Assembly (NCBI GenBank): GCA_963565915.1
Contig: OY751488.1
Span: 62,001 to 126,000 of the forward strand
Direction: 5' to 3'
Length of the DNA: 64,000 nucleotides
From: Entoloma clypeatum
Taxonomy: Eukaryota > Basidiomycota > Agaricomycetes > Agaricales > Entolomataceae
The position numbers and the translations under genes are program-made. Every line of letters begins with the position of its first letter. Within the stretch, counting starts at the first letter, position 1. The notes below the pieces were generated by a model that saw nothing but the letters and a program-made list of their open reading frames with translations, searched no databases and had not been told where the DNA came from. This document shows positions 1-12,934 of this stretch, in pieces.

Positions 1-1104
1 CACCCTACCTGGCTACCGCTCTGGCAGTTGGAGCACTTCTTGCCCCAACCTTGGAAACGGCAGCGAGCCACACTTGGTCCACCAGCGCAAACAAGGCAGG
101 GAAGGCTGGGCTAAGAAAAGACATAGTTAACTATAGAATGAGTCAGGAAGAAAGAAAACGTACCATAACGGGCAACACAACACGGAGTTGTCGCAACTCA
201 TCTGCCTTGAGGGCAGTACCTTCTTTCGCGACCGTGGCGGGTTTCGGTTCGGGTTGAGTAGGGGGCCTCGCGGGAACTTTCTGAGTGGCCGCGGGCGCTG
301 TTACGACACGGGGCCTTTTAGCGACGGGTTGAGGTCTGGCGGGGGTGTGCGCGTCGACCACCTCGATGACGTGGTCCTCGCTTTCTGCTTGCGAAGCTTG
401 ACGACCAATATTGGAGCGACGTTTCTGGAAGGAAATTTAGTAAGAAGTAAAAGAAATGATCAGGAAGTTCACCTTGAGAGCTCCCTGACTGGGAGGCGAA
501 TGGGGAGCCGCACGCTTACCGCTAGCACGGGTCACAGGCTTAGATCGTGCAGCGCGAGAGGTCGACTTGCTCTTGTCCTCAATGTTGGGTGAAGTTGGAC
601 CGGCCGTCATGTACTCCACGGCTTTCGCGATGAGCTTTGCGGGTCGTTTCCCGCTAGAGATGGACGGTTTGGGGACGGGGACGGCCTCGTCCTCTTCCAG
701 TAGGCGATCCTGCATAAATGTAATGTGGAAATTAGCAAAAACAAATAAGCAAACGATTCACCTCGGGGAGGTCTTGGAGGGTTTGCCCATGAAGGTCGGG
801 CCACCATTTCCACCAGCGGCGGTCCATCGTGTAGCTGGTGCGGTATAAGTTGTACGCGATGGTGTTTAAGAGCCGCTCGGTGTAGTCATCCACACAACCT
901 GCAGCCGCGACCTGAAAGAAGAAATGTTTGAGTAGGAAACGGGGTCTCGCAAGCATCACTTACCAGTGTATTGTGAAGTTCTGATAAGATTTCCCGAACC
1001 TGTGCTTCTCCGGACTTGCGGAGTTGGTTGAGATCGGTGAGGATATTGAGTTCGACCTCCAATTTAGAAAGGCGAGTGTAGAGCTCATTCGGAGACGTGG
1101 TCAT
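1..1104 (-). CDS. Partial unknown protein with C-terminal Cys cluster
   Basis: Five exons can be read on the minus strand: 964-1104, 762-911, 473-709, 164-424 and from 110 to the window edge. All introns are 45-55 nt, GT-AG and phase 0, giving about 299 residues before the edge. The start is the ATG at 1102-1104 (MTTSPNELYTRL). The N-terminal 100 residues look helical, with a Trp-rich patch (RRWWKWWPDL). The middle is Ser/Pro/Lys-rich with basic stretches (KKRR, KRPR) that could be nuclear localisation signals. The last exon shows a Cys cluster with spacing C-x2-C-x8-C-x8-C-x2-C, which suggests zinc binding. I do not recognise the family. Similar low-complexity proteins with a terminal Cys cluster are common near mobile elements in mushroom genomes, and the antisense gene at 42,383 has a comparable plan. 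The 3' end is cut by the window. Confidence 0.6.
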
Positions 1105-1173
1105 GTTGAACAAGAGGAAAAGTGAGAACTGGAGAATGAGGCAGACTGCCCCAGCCTTTATGGGAATTGGAAG

Positions 1174-1183
1174 TCTCGCGAGG
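1174..1183. promoter_or_regulatory. TCTCGCGAG palindrome, imperfect copy
   Basis: TCTCGCGAGG matches 9 of 10 bases of the palindrome repeated at 1339, 1672 and 1799. It lies 70 bp upstream of the start codon at 1104 on the minus strand, a sensible place for a promoter element. The function is inferred from position and repetition only. Confidence 0.4.
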
Positions 1184-1338
1184 CTACTGTGGAGGAAGTT
1201 ATCTGTCAAGATCCATCAGCGTGGAGTTAGGTCGTGAGAACGGCAAACCTTTGATGTTACTTGGTATAGGCGAACATGAGGCCAGTGGGGGCCGAGTGCG
1301 GACTTTGTGTCCACAGTGCGGCGTGTCAAGTGGGACCG

Positions 1339-1348
1339 TCTCGCGAGA
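1339..1348. promoter_or_regulatory. TCTCGCGAGA palindrome, copy 1
   Basis: Perfect 10-bp palindrome TCTCGCGAGA, about 235 bp upstream of the minus-strand start at 1104. A given 10-mer is expected about once per megabase in random sequence, so three perfect copies in 470 bp are unlikely by chance. Confidence 0.45.
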
Positions 1349-1671
1349 ACACATTTTGGGGTGGAACTTGAATATATGGAAAGCGGTGCTAGAGTGGACT
1401 GGTCATATCGCTGTCGTTAGATAGGATTGACTGGGACAGTCAGGATTTAGTGTGGGGGAGATGATAAGGCCGTGATGCGTCTAGGCCTAAAATCTGCGCA
1501 TTTTGCACCCTTTCACACTATCTCTAAGGGATATAGAGAGTCCTAGATGAGCTCCGATTCTGAGGACTTAGTGGCGACGTTAGAGAGAGAGACCAGCGAC
1601 CCTGGCAATGTAGGACATAGCGCTGGTCACCACTATGGGCTTAGCTATGATACTCGAGAGCTATGGGATCG

Positions 1672-1681
1672 TCTCGCGAGA
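1672..1681. promoter_or_regulatory. TCTCGCGAGA palindrome, copy 2
   Basis: Second perfect TCTCGCGAGA copy, in the same upstream region of the partial gene at 1-1104. It has no adjacent coding signal. Confidence 0.45.
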
Positions 1682-1798
1682 TAGAAAAGACTATCGAGTG
1701 CCTCTTGCGACGAAGCGTGAAACAAGGAGATGGGTTATATTGGAGTTATCGATGACACTAGCACTGTCTACCATACATCGGGGCTTGACCGGAGACAT

Positions 1799-1808
1799 TC
1801 TCGCGAGA
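1799..1808. promoter_or_regulatory. TCTCGCGAGA palindrome, copy 3
   Basis: Third perfect TCTCGCGAGA copy, about 700 bp upstream of the start at 1104. A further partial match (ATCGCGAGAC) lies near 2,645. Confidence 0.45.
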
Positions 1809-3282
1809 GGTTTGGTCAACGTGCGCCGTGCTTCACGTCCAAATTGTCCATATCAGGAATATCAAAATGACATCAGATGATACAGACCGAGATCGGGTTT
1901 GATACGTCGCGATCAACGTGACCTTATGGTGAACTTTGATAGGGACCGAATTTGATGGGTGGCTTATCAAGGCGACCCTTAATTGATGCAGCTGAAACCT
2001 CACGGTAACTAATCGGCATCGTCCCGGGTACATCGCAAAACCAAGATATTGAAATAGTGGCCTCTCCAGTGCGGCAGAGGTTCGGATATGGAAAAGGGGC
2101 GTACCTGTGGTGTTGTCTACCACATGGGCACATCGAAACGACTCTAGCGAAGGTCACTTGACTGGATACCATTTATCGATACCACATGCAACCTTTTTCT
2201 ATATTTATTGCTGCTCATGTATAAAATCTCGTAGTTTCGTGGTAGATAGGTTAGGTTAGATTGTGCCCCAGAATTGATAGCATTTGTCTTGTGCATCTGT
2301 CGTCGTTCGCAAGTATCATTGAAGCCTCGAGATCGTTTGGTTTGCATCGGAAGTCAGTCGCAATTGTGTTTTGTGTGTTCGAGAACTTGTCAATCGTCAA
2401 ATTGTGTTATCTATCGGTCGTATTGGTCATTGTCGTGTTCGTATTCGGTCGAGATCGTGTTCACGAAGTCTTGTTGGTTCGGAAATCACAAACATCGGTT
2501 CATTATCTATTGAGAACTATCTCTAAGTCTTGTTCGAGACTTATCGAGCCATCGCTAAACGAGTTATTCAATTGTTGTTTGGAAGAGTCGCATCCTGAGT
2601 GATCCCACTCATCACCCCGAACTATATTGATTGAGAAATACACATCGCGAGACTTGTTCGGTCTTCGTTGTTGTGTTTGGTGTTTGTGTGTGTGATAGAG
2701 ATATCGCTCGCGCTCATCCCCAGACTCACTTCCTTCGTTTCAATGCTCTTACCGAGTAACTTCCACCTTGCAAACACCTCTCAAAGGTTAGTAGTAAGGT
2801 CCACCTCGACCTGCCACCCACATCCGAATGGGGCTCCGTCTTCCCTGTCACCAATCGTGATCTCAAAACCTTTCAAGGGACAGCTACCTCGCCCTTGTCA
2901 CCCAACTTTGCCCGTACCGCCGCCACCAGTGCTGTCGACGGTTAGCGCAAACTCCATTCTGCCCCCGAGTTTCGAGGTTGCTCCTTCCTCCCCCACCCTA
3001 AGTTATTGGGTGGTTTCAGTGTTTTGGTTTCTCTTTCCTTTCACGTCTCTTTAGTTACTACGGTCTCTGCCTACGGGCATATGTAGTTTATATATGGGGT
3101 CTGTTCTGGTGGACTTGTTCCATGGGCAGACCCCACTCTTGGATATTCATATATCTTTCCACACATGTGCCATGACCACAGGGCATTACTCTCCAATACT
3201 CTTCGTATGTAGTTCTCGTTAAATTTGTAACTTAGTGTACAAGACCGGACTGCGATCGGGCGCCGGAATATAAATTGAGGTT

Positions 3283-3312
3283 TTAAAAATAAAAATAAAA
3301 ATAAAAATAAAA
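3283..3312. repeat. (AAAAAT)n microsatellite
   Basis: About five copies of a six-base AAAAAT unit, running into an A-rich tract. It is simple sequence and not a telomere repeat, since it has no G-rich unit. Confidence 0.8.
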
Positions 3313-3858
3313 GAAAAAGGGCGAAATTTTCCGGGTCCCCGAAAATGCCTGATCCATAATCCGGATAAAATTCGCCCCGCAGGGAAGCCTCAGGTAAATC
3401 CGGATAAAAAACTCCCAAAATTGCCCAAAAAACGTCCGGACAAAATCACGGATTTTTGGCCCTTCAAGGATCAGGGTGTTGACAGCATTTTGGGGGGTCC
3501 TGACAGCAGTCAGGGTGGTGTCAAAGATGATAGTGGTGATGAGACGGTGGCGGTAATGCTGATGGTACTGAGAACGAACAAGATTTTGGTGGTGAAAGTG
3601 AGATGCTGGAGCGATGAAGACAACGACGAATGGAGTGATGAAGACACCGACGAAGACAGCCATGACTCGGAAAACAGTGATTAACAGTAGTGATACTTAG
3701 TTCGCCGGGATCCCCCTTTCACTGCGTCTTCACAAAGGTGGTCCAGGGATCAATCTCATCCACGCGTTTCGTTCCATGAAGAAGGAATGACCGAATCCGT
3801 GATATGGTGTACAGATGAGTACAGGCGTTATGCATGCGAAGTGGTACTGATGATAGCA

Positions 3859-6800
3859 CTAGAACAAACCATCTAGGCTTTCGTCACCAAGCTGTTTGAG
3901 TAATTCGCGGGCCTCTCGAGAAGGGCGGGCGATAAAAGGCTTTTCGTTTCCGACGCTTTCCTTCACTTTTTGGCCGACACTTTTGAGTAAAGACAGCTTC
4001 TGGAACAGGTTTTGCTCGTCGGGGCTGCTATATTCATCTACAGCAAGGACTGCAAGGATGACGTTCGCTGACAGCACCGTTTGATCAGTCACAGCTACAA
4101 GATGTGCTCTGCATGCCATCACATCAGTAGTCACATAGCGGGGATCAGCAATTTATGTACCGAACAATAGGTCGGAGAAGGTCAGGAGAATTCGACAAAG
4201 ACAACGTCAAGGCGCCAATAGCTTGGGAGTAATGTTCTGTTATAGCTAATCTGTGATTCAACATTGTCCGAGAATTATTGGAAAAGAGAAACTAACCTCC
4301 GGGATTCTCTCGGAACGCCTGTGCGACCAATCCTTCTTTGACTTTTTCTCCAATATTTTGCGACGCATTCTTGACGACGCATGCGAGGGCGTTGATGAGA
4401 CTGCTGCCAATACTTTTGTCGCTGGCTTTGATTCCCGTTATCAACTCAGTCACGACAGGATCCACCCTTGGCTGGTGTTTCATCAATACCCAAGCGCTTG
4501 CGCGGCTTTGTTGCGGACTGCAGCACTGGCGGGATCGCTGGCGCTCTTGACAAACATGCGCTGGAGTTGAGGGAAGAATGGCTTGACGAAGGCCGGAATC
4601 CGCTCCAACATTGATGTTAAAGCGCTGAGTATGGCAGTCTTGACAGCTGGCGGATAAGTTGTTGCTTGCGTTGCGACGCGGATGAGAGGACCAGTAAGAG
4701 GAACGACGAAAGGCTTAATGGCACTCTCCTCGGTTCGTTCTACGAGGTCCCCAATCGCATATGCAACCTGCTCCCTTTGTTCGTTGTTGCCAGTGGTAAG
4801 GCCAGCGATGATGATGATGACAGTTGGCGAGACACCGTTGGGAAGGCCAAAGCAGGCACGGGGCGCCCTGGAGCACCAGTCGACTCGACCCTTCGCCTGA
4901 GGGGGACGACGAGGGACTCGAGCTCGTCTTTGGGAATGGATTTAACAAACACGTCAAATGCGTTGCCAACCACGCCGCAGTGTGGACCTCAACCTGGGTA
5001 TCGTCAAGCAATAATACAAGCTGGCGTATCCAGTCCACTCGATACAGCAAGGCATCCAGCTGTGATTCCTCACAGAATATCGTGAAGAAGTTACAAGCAC
5101 TGACACGTCTCCTAGGCGTCTCGTTTTTGGCCCTATGTAATAAGAGTAAGAAGCTGCCCGCAGAACCACATGGGACATTATGAACCAGCCTATCAGCACC
5201 ATCATCAAGGTGTTCAGACCCTCAGCACCCTCAACCGACTTGAATATAGCTCGTAATGTTTCGTCCAGAGCGGCCTTCAGTTCTTCGTTGGGGCCAGCCT
5301 CAAGAGTCTTGACAACGGCGCCAAAAATAGCAGTCAATCGTCTACTCAAAGCATTTCCAGCGACGGTCATGAGCGAGGACAATGTGCGGCAATTGAAGAC
5401 GGTCATCGGGGTCGCCGTGAGAGTCGAAATGAGTACGGGGAATACAGTGGTAGCGCGGACCTGTCAGGCAGGTAACATGAATCTCAGCTGGCAAGAGGCA
5501 TTTCAGAGTGCTACTTACACTCATAACCTCACGCAACGCGTGAAGCGCAGTTCCAGACCCCTTCCCAGGCTGTCTGAGGGCCTCGAGGAGGGTAGGAATC
5601 GTTTGATCAATGGCCATTGCTCCAAGGTACTCTTGTAGGACATCAAAGGCTCTAGCAGCTGCAGACCTGACGTTTCCTTCATCATCCATGAGGGAAACCC
5701 GGATGATTGAAACGATATCGTCTTCGTAGCCTTCTCGTTGTGATTCAGAGGTGCTCTCCCTGTCAATGGGCACACTTTAGTAAAGCAATATAAGGAGTTA
5801 AACATGACTTACATGATGTTAATCAATGTTGAGCAAACACCCTCTCTCGTTCGGGCATTCAAAGACGTCGACTTGTCCTTCATGATCGCTATGATCTCCC
5901 CCAAAATCCTCTCGCCGAACTTGCGACATACCTCCGTGGTAGTACGTGTTGCAATCTATGAACATTCAGGTGAACGTTGGCGATTAAATAATACCGAATA
6001 TGACCTCTTGTTGTTCGAATTCATTCCCAGAGACCAGGTATATGATTTGATTGAAGAGCTGCGGTAACAGCTCGCGAACTGGCATGACATTAGTAAGATT
6101 TTCGTGGTGCATAAGATACATGCAATATCTGCCATACCTGTTGTGTACAAGAGCCTTCCAAATCTGGATGGAAGTTTGGCAAACAACGCCAACGCCATCT
6201 TGACGAACGAGATACAAGGCTGCGAGGATGCGGTCACGTCGTTCTGCGCCAAGCACCTCAACGAGAGCGCGTTTGGAAGTCTCGGCCGCGGCGGCTTCAG
6301 CCACGCCTTCGTCTTCCTCGTCAAAATCGGACGTCTTGCCGGAGATCCCAGACACTTTGAACAGAAGCTCGCCCACAAGTGTGACCGATGCTTGCTAATG
6401 AAGGTCAGAACAATTCCTGCGCAGGAAATAAGACAAAGTACCCGAATTCTCCAGCCAGGATCAAACATCCCCCGCTCAAGTTCAGGGAGTAGCAAGTCAA
6501 TAGCTCGGCTAGAATAGTTGGTAACGACCATTCGACCAGCACGCATGGCAGCTTCTCGTACGTATTCTTCGATATCCGATAGGCCACTGAGGATGGGGGG
6601 GGTGGTCTTGGGAAGGTGAGGTTGGAAACGAGTACCAAACGTCGCCGGTAAATACACGAGGAGGGACATGAATCCTCGCGAACTGTAGCACGATGGGAGG
6701 AGACCTTCGAGTCTCTCCATACCAAGACCCGACAAGACTTCGCTAAGTCCTTGAGCAGCACCTTGACGATCCACGCCAGACGTAGCAGTCTTGAGGGTCC

Positions 6801-9800
6801 GCAGTAGACCAGGAACGAGGTCAGGAAAGTGAACTTCTCCCAAACGTTCAACTAGAGTCCCCAACGCCTTGGCAGCGGTTGCACGAGCTTCCGGTACAGG
6901 ATCCACGAGAACGGTATGGACTAATGGCAACAGCTCTGACAAGTAAGGGACGAAGTCTTTGGAGTCCGTAAGTGACGCAAGGTTTCCGACGATCTGTATG
7001 GCTTTTTTCTTCGTATCAGCACCTCGTTCCCGTAGGCCCCGCTCCAAAATGGGTACCACCTAGAATGTGAAATCAGACTGGAAGTAGAGACCAAAGGCAA
7101 AATATATTCACCAGTGCCGAAGATGAATGATCGATGTAATGCATGAACGACGTTTTGAGTAAAGAGGACAAGGCGTTCGGGGTCTTCGCAGGATCAACAA
7201 GAGCCTTGAGAAGTATAGGCACCAACAATTGAATCTCTGGGATGCTGATAACCTCCCCAAACTGCTTCAAGCTCTTGTTCGCGGCTGTTCGAACTTGCGC
7301 ATGCGAGTCGGTCAATACTCCTGTCAGGCGGGGGATGACGATGGAGAGGGAAAGGGACAATTGCCGGGGAGAGCAATACACCATCATACCCAGGAGCTCG
7401 ATAGACCCCTTCTTCGTTCGCCACTGCTTCTCATCCAATCCTTCCAGCAACGACGGAAGAATCAGCTTGACTCCATATCCCGACATGTTACCCATGATAA
7501 CACGAGCCGGATCCTGCGTCGCGTCCCGAATGTCCGTGGTCGCGTCTCCGAACGACGTCAGAAGCAGAGGAAGGACATAGGTGATGTACGGTTCAAAAAG
7601 TCGCCCGAGAGTGCTGGAAAGCGTCTCAAACGCCAGCATCACGCCTTGGCGGGGTTCATATCTCTTCTTGTCCTCCATCGCCGCTTTCAACCGGGCAATG
7701 ATGTAAAACTCTTTCACCCCCGCAATCCCCGTCCCTTGAGCACCCCAGCCAAACCATACGCCGCACCTCGACGCGTCCCGTACTTTGTGGAGTTCAATAG
7801 GTCGTCTAGCAGATTGTGAACCAGCTGCGCCAACCTAGGCCGCATCAATCGAACCAAAGGCGCGAGACAATCCGATACCGCCATCTGGACCTGCTCAGCC
7901 GGCGTCTTCAAAGCCCCAACCAGGCGATCTACGATGTCTGGTAAACGCGGGTCCGAAGCATCCAAATGGCGGGCGGCGCGGCCGAAGAGGATGATCACGG
8001 CTTCTTTGATGTGGTCATCGGTCTCAGTGGCAGAGCCGGGCTGGCGCAGATGGTCTTCAAAGATGGATATGAGCGCGGCGAGATGCTGAGCGCCATGAAG
8101 GTCGATCACAGAGGTTCCCATGCCCTGACGAACATCGGCCGTTCGATCACCAAGGGCCTGGTCCTGGATCGAAAGAACGAGCCGACCTCCGTAGTGGAGA
8201 ACGAGGGTGAAAGCAGTTCAAGCGTCCGCGCAATTGCCAGCCTGGCAGGCCAAGGGTCCGACCTGTCGACGCTATGAGCGAGGACCATCCCCTGATGAAT
8301 ATATCGACTGATAGTTTATATGAAACATGACGATAAACCTACATATTGGTCAAACTCCGGTGCCAAAATCTTCGCCTAAAAGAGGTCTGAGATGCTAACC
8401 CAACTCTACAAAACGGCAACTGACCTTTTCACGATAAAGATCTTGCAACACCGAGACCGTTTTCTGAATCGTCAAGGGCCAATGTTCCACATCTTCGGCA
8501 ATCGCAGCTGCTGTGCTTGAGCGTACATAAGTGTTTTCATGGCCTAGATACGTTTGAAGCAACATCACAATGGTACCACTCACCGAGATACTCCAACAAA
8601 GGATCAAGGAAACCCTCCGGAACATCCAAGCCATTATCCTCCCAGATGCCGGGCCAACCTGGCATTTTGCTCGTCCTCGTCGTGGCATACAATGAGAAGC
8701 TCCAAGGACCATTCAAGGTCTGTCAAGTCAAACGGCTAGAAGGCCGCGCATGAACAAACTCGACCTCAATGAGCTGTCGCATGAAAAAGGACTCACTTGA
8801 AGGGTTTGTAGACAGGCATTCCGCGCATACACCTCCTGCGACAGCGTGCCTCTCAACAGGACGGCGACCTCCTTTTCTTTGGCGAAGCGTTAGGTTGGAT
8901 AGCTTCACCGAGATCCACAAGCGCAGAAATGGCCTCTTTGCTGAGCTTAGGTTGGATAATGTGTAGCAGACTCTCCATTTGTAGGGATGCGAGGGAACGA
9001 AGGGTCGGAGACTAGGGGATGATGTCTTGAAGTGCATCAAGTTCAGGGCAAAACAAGAACGTACATGGAACTTTATGAGACCCAGCGCAAGAGCAACTTG
9101 CTCCAATGCTTCATCCGCTTCTTCCGAGCTGATTCCACCTTGAAGCAAGACTTTACTGAGAAGCGGGTATGCATATGAAAAAGTAGCGGCATCGAAAGTC
9201 GCCTGCTCCGACAAAGATCGAAGTCGATATAGAACCCGAATTATCAACGCTAATCAGGGAGATTAAGGGTCAGTACTAATTCGATTCGAGAAGTCCGATA
9301 AGAACTCACAGTTCAGCGGCTCGGCTCGCAATTCCTCCGGCACTGCGGGTACGTTGAAACTCCTGAAAGTTGCAATCGCCTTATACTGTCAAGCCTTTCC
9401 GACGTACAATTCGCCAGCTCCTGCAAACCGAACCATATCAACTTGGCGTTCATTTTACAAGATACGTCGCGACAGCCTCCTCACCAACCAATGACGTCCC
9501 CGCACTCGTCCCCAACACACCCTCCAACAACAACCCCGCCACCTCCGAAATCACACCCCAGAACTCCTCATCACCAGACGCAACCAGACTCGTGACGGAA
9601 TGCAGCCCCCGCAGCAGGTTCTCCCTGATTCCAACCACACGCTGCCGGATCCTCGCCTCCTCCGCGAGCTGCGCATTAACAGCGGCCTGCTGCTGCTTTG
9701 TGAGAGCAGCTGCCCCGCTCCCATTCGGACCCGCCACCGTCTTCTTGTTAGCAACAGACTTGCGGACCTCCGCGTCCCATTTGGCGAGCTCGGCATCCTT

Positions 9801-12800
9801 GCCTTTGGTGGTTTGGACTTTGTTCTTGTCCGAGGCCAAGACTAGAGGGTAAAGAAAAGGTTGAGAACGACGGGTCCTTTGACAGAAGAACGTGGCTGAC
9901 CATCAACATAAGTCGTCCCTTCCGGTGTTCCCAGGATCCCGAGCTCCGTCAACGATCCGATCAAGCGGGATCGAGGTCGAGCTTTAGTTGGCTCATAATG
10001 CGGGGGAGGGTCGTACGAGGTGCTACGAAGGCTAACGTGCTGATAGCGCTGTAGGTGGCTTCTGCCCCTGTACAAGTTTCGGTAAACACCAAGCACAAGT
10101 TCAGGCTTGAGATGATCGTACATTCGACTGGACAGCGTTAGCGCCCAACACAAGTTTGAGCAACCGATCTACATGCCGACTCGCCAACTGCCCATGGCGT
10201 GATGTCCCGCCTACAATGCGTTCATCAATTTCTATCGGGGAAGCAGCAGAAAGAAACGGAACTCACAAACCGTCGGATGATGCGCCAAAATCACCAGCTC
10301 CGCCACCAATGCTTCCCTCACATCCTCCCCGACCTCTACCTCTTCCCCAAACGACACTGCACTAAACAACAAACTCGACAGCCTTGCATGCTTCGTCCAC
10401 TTCGACGGCACTTCATCACCCACTGCAGGTTTCGTGACCACATGACTCCCGCCACGCGCCAAGAACGAATTCACCCCATCCCTCACTACCCTATTGACGA
10501 GCTCCGGCATCTCTGGAATCGTACTCCTGATGACGCCATTCACATCCTTCCTCGTCTCCGGCGAGGAGCCTGCCACGCTCAGATGGACCAAGGTTAAGCC
10601 TAGCTGTGTCCTGCAGAGGCGAAATGTCAATTGGAAAACGTCCCATCCCAAACAACATACGCAGCCTCACCTCAAAGTTTCATTCTTCCCAAACTCCCCC
10701 TTGAAATGCCTCAACGCCGCCTCGCAGGCGCGGAGGAACCACTTCTCCTCCACAGGATCCGCAAGTTTCTGGTACACTTTATCCCCAAGCAGGAACGCAG
10801 CCTTCGCTGAGGAGCCCGTCGTCACCACCGAGCTCCGCACCGCATTCTTCCCGACCACATCATCTGCCCCCCAAAAAAAGAAAAACCAACCGTTAGTCTT
10901 TCCATCCAACAAGCCGCCCAAAATAGCTCACCAAACCCGCCCGTCCTTGCCAACACCCCCAGCAAAACCGCCACCGCCACATACCCCTCCAACGGGCTCC
11001 CACCCGCGTTCAACGGACTCGCCGCGACCGTCCTCAAGCTCCCCTCCAACCCCGGCACCAACGCTCTCGCAAACTCCAACGACGCCGATCCAGCTCCAAA
11101 ATCGACACCAACCTCCGCAGCACCAACGAACACGCCCCCAGCAAGCCCGCAAAACGCCCCCTTTACACCTGACTTTGCGCTCCCCATCTCCTTGACTATC
11201 AAGCTCGTCGTCTCGCTCGGGACAGGCACGTTCGCCCCAAGAAGCGCTACAAGATTGCGGGGAACGCGCTCCTTGCCAGCACACCCGCCGCCGCCTCGTG
11301 CGTCTCCTTCGCCAGGAGTGGAGTGGCGGTTTTGAGGATAGACAGCGACACGTCGGTCGAAGAGGATGATGGGACTGGGAGATGGGCGAGCATGGAGTAC
11401 AGGGCGATACGGTGGTCTGGACCCGCTGTTTTGCTGGCCTTAGGGAGAGCAAGGAGGGATGCCGAGGCGAGTTCGATGGCTGAGGTAAGGTTTGCGGGAC
11501 TCTCGGCATTGGAGGACGGGAAGAGAGACTTGAAGGTTAGAACGGAGGCAGCGCGGGTCTGTGCGTTACTTGACTTGGCGCTGTTGATGATCTGGGTTAA
11601 CATGCGCTCCAAAGTGGGTCCGGGAAGAGGATGGTGGGGATAGGCGAGGAAGAAACCTGTGACGGCTGTTTTGGAGTTGACGTGCGATACGAAAAACGAC
11701 GGAGAATTGCCTGGCAATGAAATCTCGGGAGATCGCAGCAAAGCCTTTTCGATTGAGGGAAGAAGCGCTTCAGAGAGGTCCGCTTCGGTGATGAATATTT
11801 TGATGAAATCGTCCAATGCAGTCTGAATGGCAAGAAAACAACAGGGTAAGTTGCAGTCCATACAGGTAGAGGAAAAACTTTACAAAGACGTGTGGTGGGA
11901 CGGCGGTTTTGGACATGAGTATGTTTGATGTGTATAAACCTGAAATTTCGTTCTTCGTCGCATCAGATCGAATGCCCGACTTCAGAAAAAGTTGCACCAA
12001 AATCCACACCTTGACATCCTGGGGTAGCCGAGAAACAGGCTCCGCTTCAACATGCCGCAGACGCAGCAAAACGGCGACAGCAACGCCGATAAGCAGAATG
12101 AACCTCAACGGTTCCGGCGCCTGACCTGTCTTTGCCAAATCTACCAACGTTCGAATAGCCCTCACCACCTTGTCGCTCTTCTAAAACCAATGATGCTTGA
12201 ATATAACATAGAGAAGATGAAAAGACCAACGACATACCGAACGTCTGACCCACTCAACATAACGAGCAACGTCGCCATTGAACTCAAGAGGACGCGCCAA
12301 GTGTTCGTAGACGAAAATTCGGGGCTAACGGTGACGCAGGTAGTATATATACCACAGGACCAACTGAGAAGGACGAAAAGGTCTGACGACGCGTACGAGC
12401 TATAAAATGGCAGAAAAACACGTTAAGAAAGCAAGTATGTTCGAACAAGTGGAAAACCCTACCTTGGTGAACCACTTTTCGCCAGACGGGCGACTTCATT
12501 CGACAACCATCCCACAATCTGCTCGGCAATCCCAAATTTGACTTCCGTCGGCGCCTCGTCAAGCAAGCCACGCAATTCATCCCGTCTGACCAACTCCATC
12601 CCGACAGCTTCCACTGCGTCTCTCGATCCAGCGTCAGAGTATCGCGGGTACGTCAGCGTGGGCAGCTTGAAAACATCCATGATCTGGGACAGATTCAGAT
12701 CTGGGGCCCATACTCTGTGGTGAACACCACAAAAAGGATCGTCAAGATCATCGACATACCTGCGTGCTTCGCCAATGCCAACAACTCATCCTCCAAAAAC

Positions 12801-12934
12801 CCGATTCTTCCCTTCGTTTTTCCAGCGACAAGGACACGATGCGCGCCCTCCATCGATCTCTGCCAGTCGTCCAACACGCGATCTCTCTGCCAGGTTAGTC
12901 CATCGCCCGACGATGGAGAGTCCTCGCCGTTCAT
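3859..12934 (-). CDS. GCN1: GCN1-like ribosome-associated activator of Gcn2
   Basis: A giant HEAT-repeat protein read through many short introns and ending at the stop at 3,859-3,861. Gcn1 binds translating ribosomes and helps deliver uncharged tRNA to the kinase Gcn2, which then phosphorylates eIF2-alpha during amino-acid starvation. The most diagnostic stretch is 5,960-8,120, the eEF3-homologous HEAT core. It includes phrases such as PVPEARATAAKALGTLVERL, VDRQGAAQGLSEVLSGLGME and YGTRRGAAYGLAGVLKGRG, the classical Gcn1 signature. The N-terminal exons (12,934 to about 12,460) carry the typical LTYPRYSDAGSRDAVEAVG stretch. I chose the ATG at 12,932-12,934 (MNGEDSPSS); an upstream in-frame ATG at 13,066 is possible but adds a leader I do not recognise. 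No stop or frameshift that cannot be explained by an intron was noticed. It is the only clear core gene in the window, and base composition and exon quality contrast with the decayed DNA to its right. Exact exon borders were not all resolved. Confidence 0.92.

Larger units (their letters stand above)
1105..3858. other. Intergenic region, no convincing gene
   Basis: This 2.7-kb stretch holds the upstream region of the minus-strand gene ending at 1104 and the region beyond the GCN1 stop. It carries the TCTCGCGAGA cluster (1,174-1,808) and an (AAAAAT)n tract near 3,283-3,312. Three short copies of TCCGGA(T/C)AAAA lie between 3,360 and 3,445. A small acidic open frame at 3,421-3,684 ends in a run of Asp/Glu/Ser, but I see no conserved domain, splice structure or recognisable homology in it. 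Confidence 0.5.

Noticed and set aside
3421..3684. Acidic open frame ending in DEDTDEDSHDSENSD
   Set aside because: Low complexity, no domain, no splice or promoter signal, and it lies downstream of the GCN1 stop among simple repeats.
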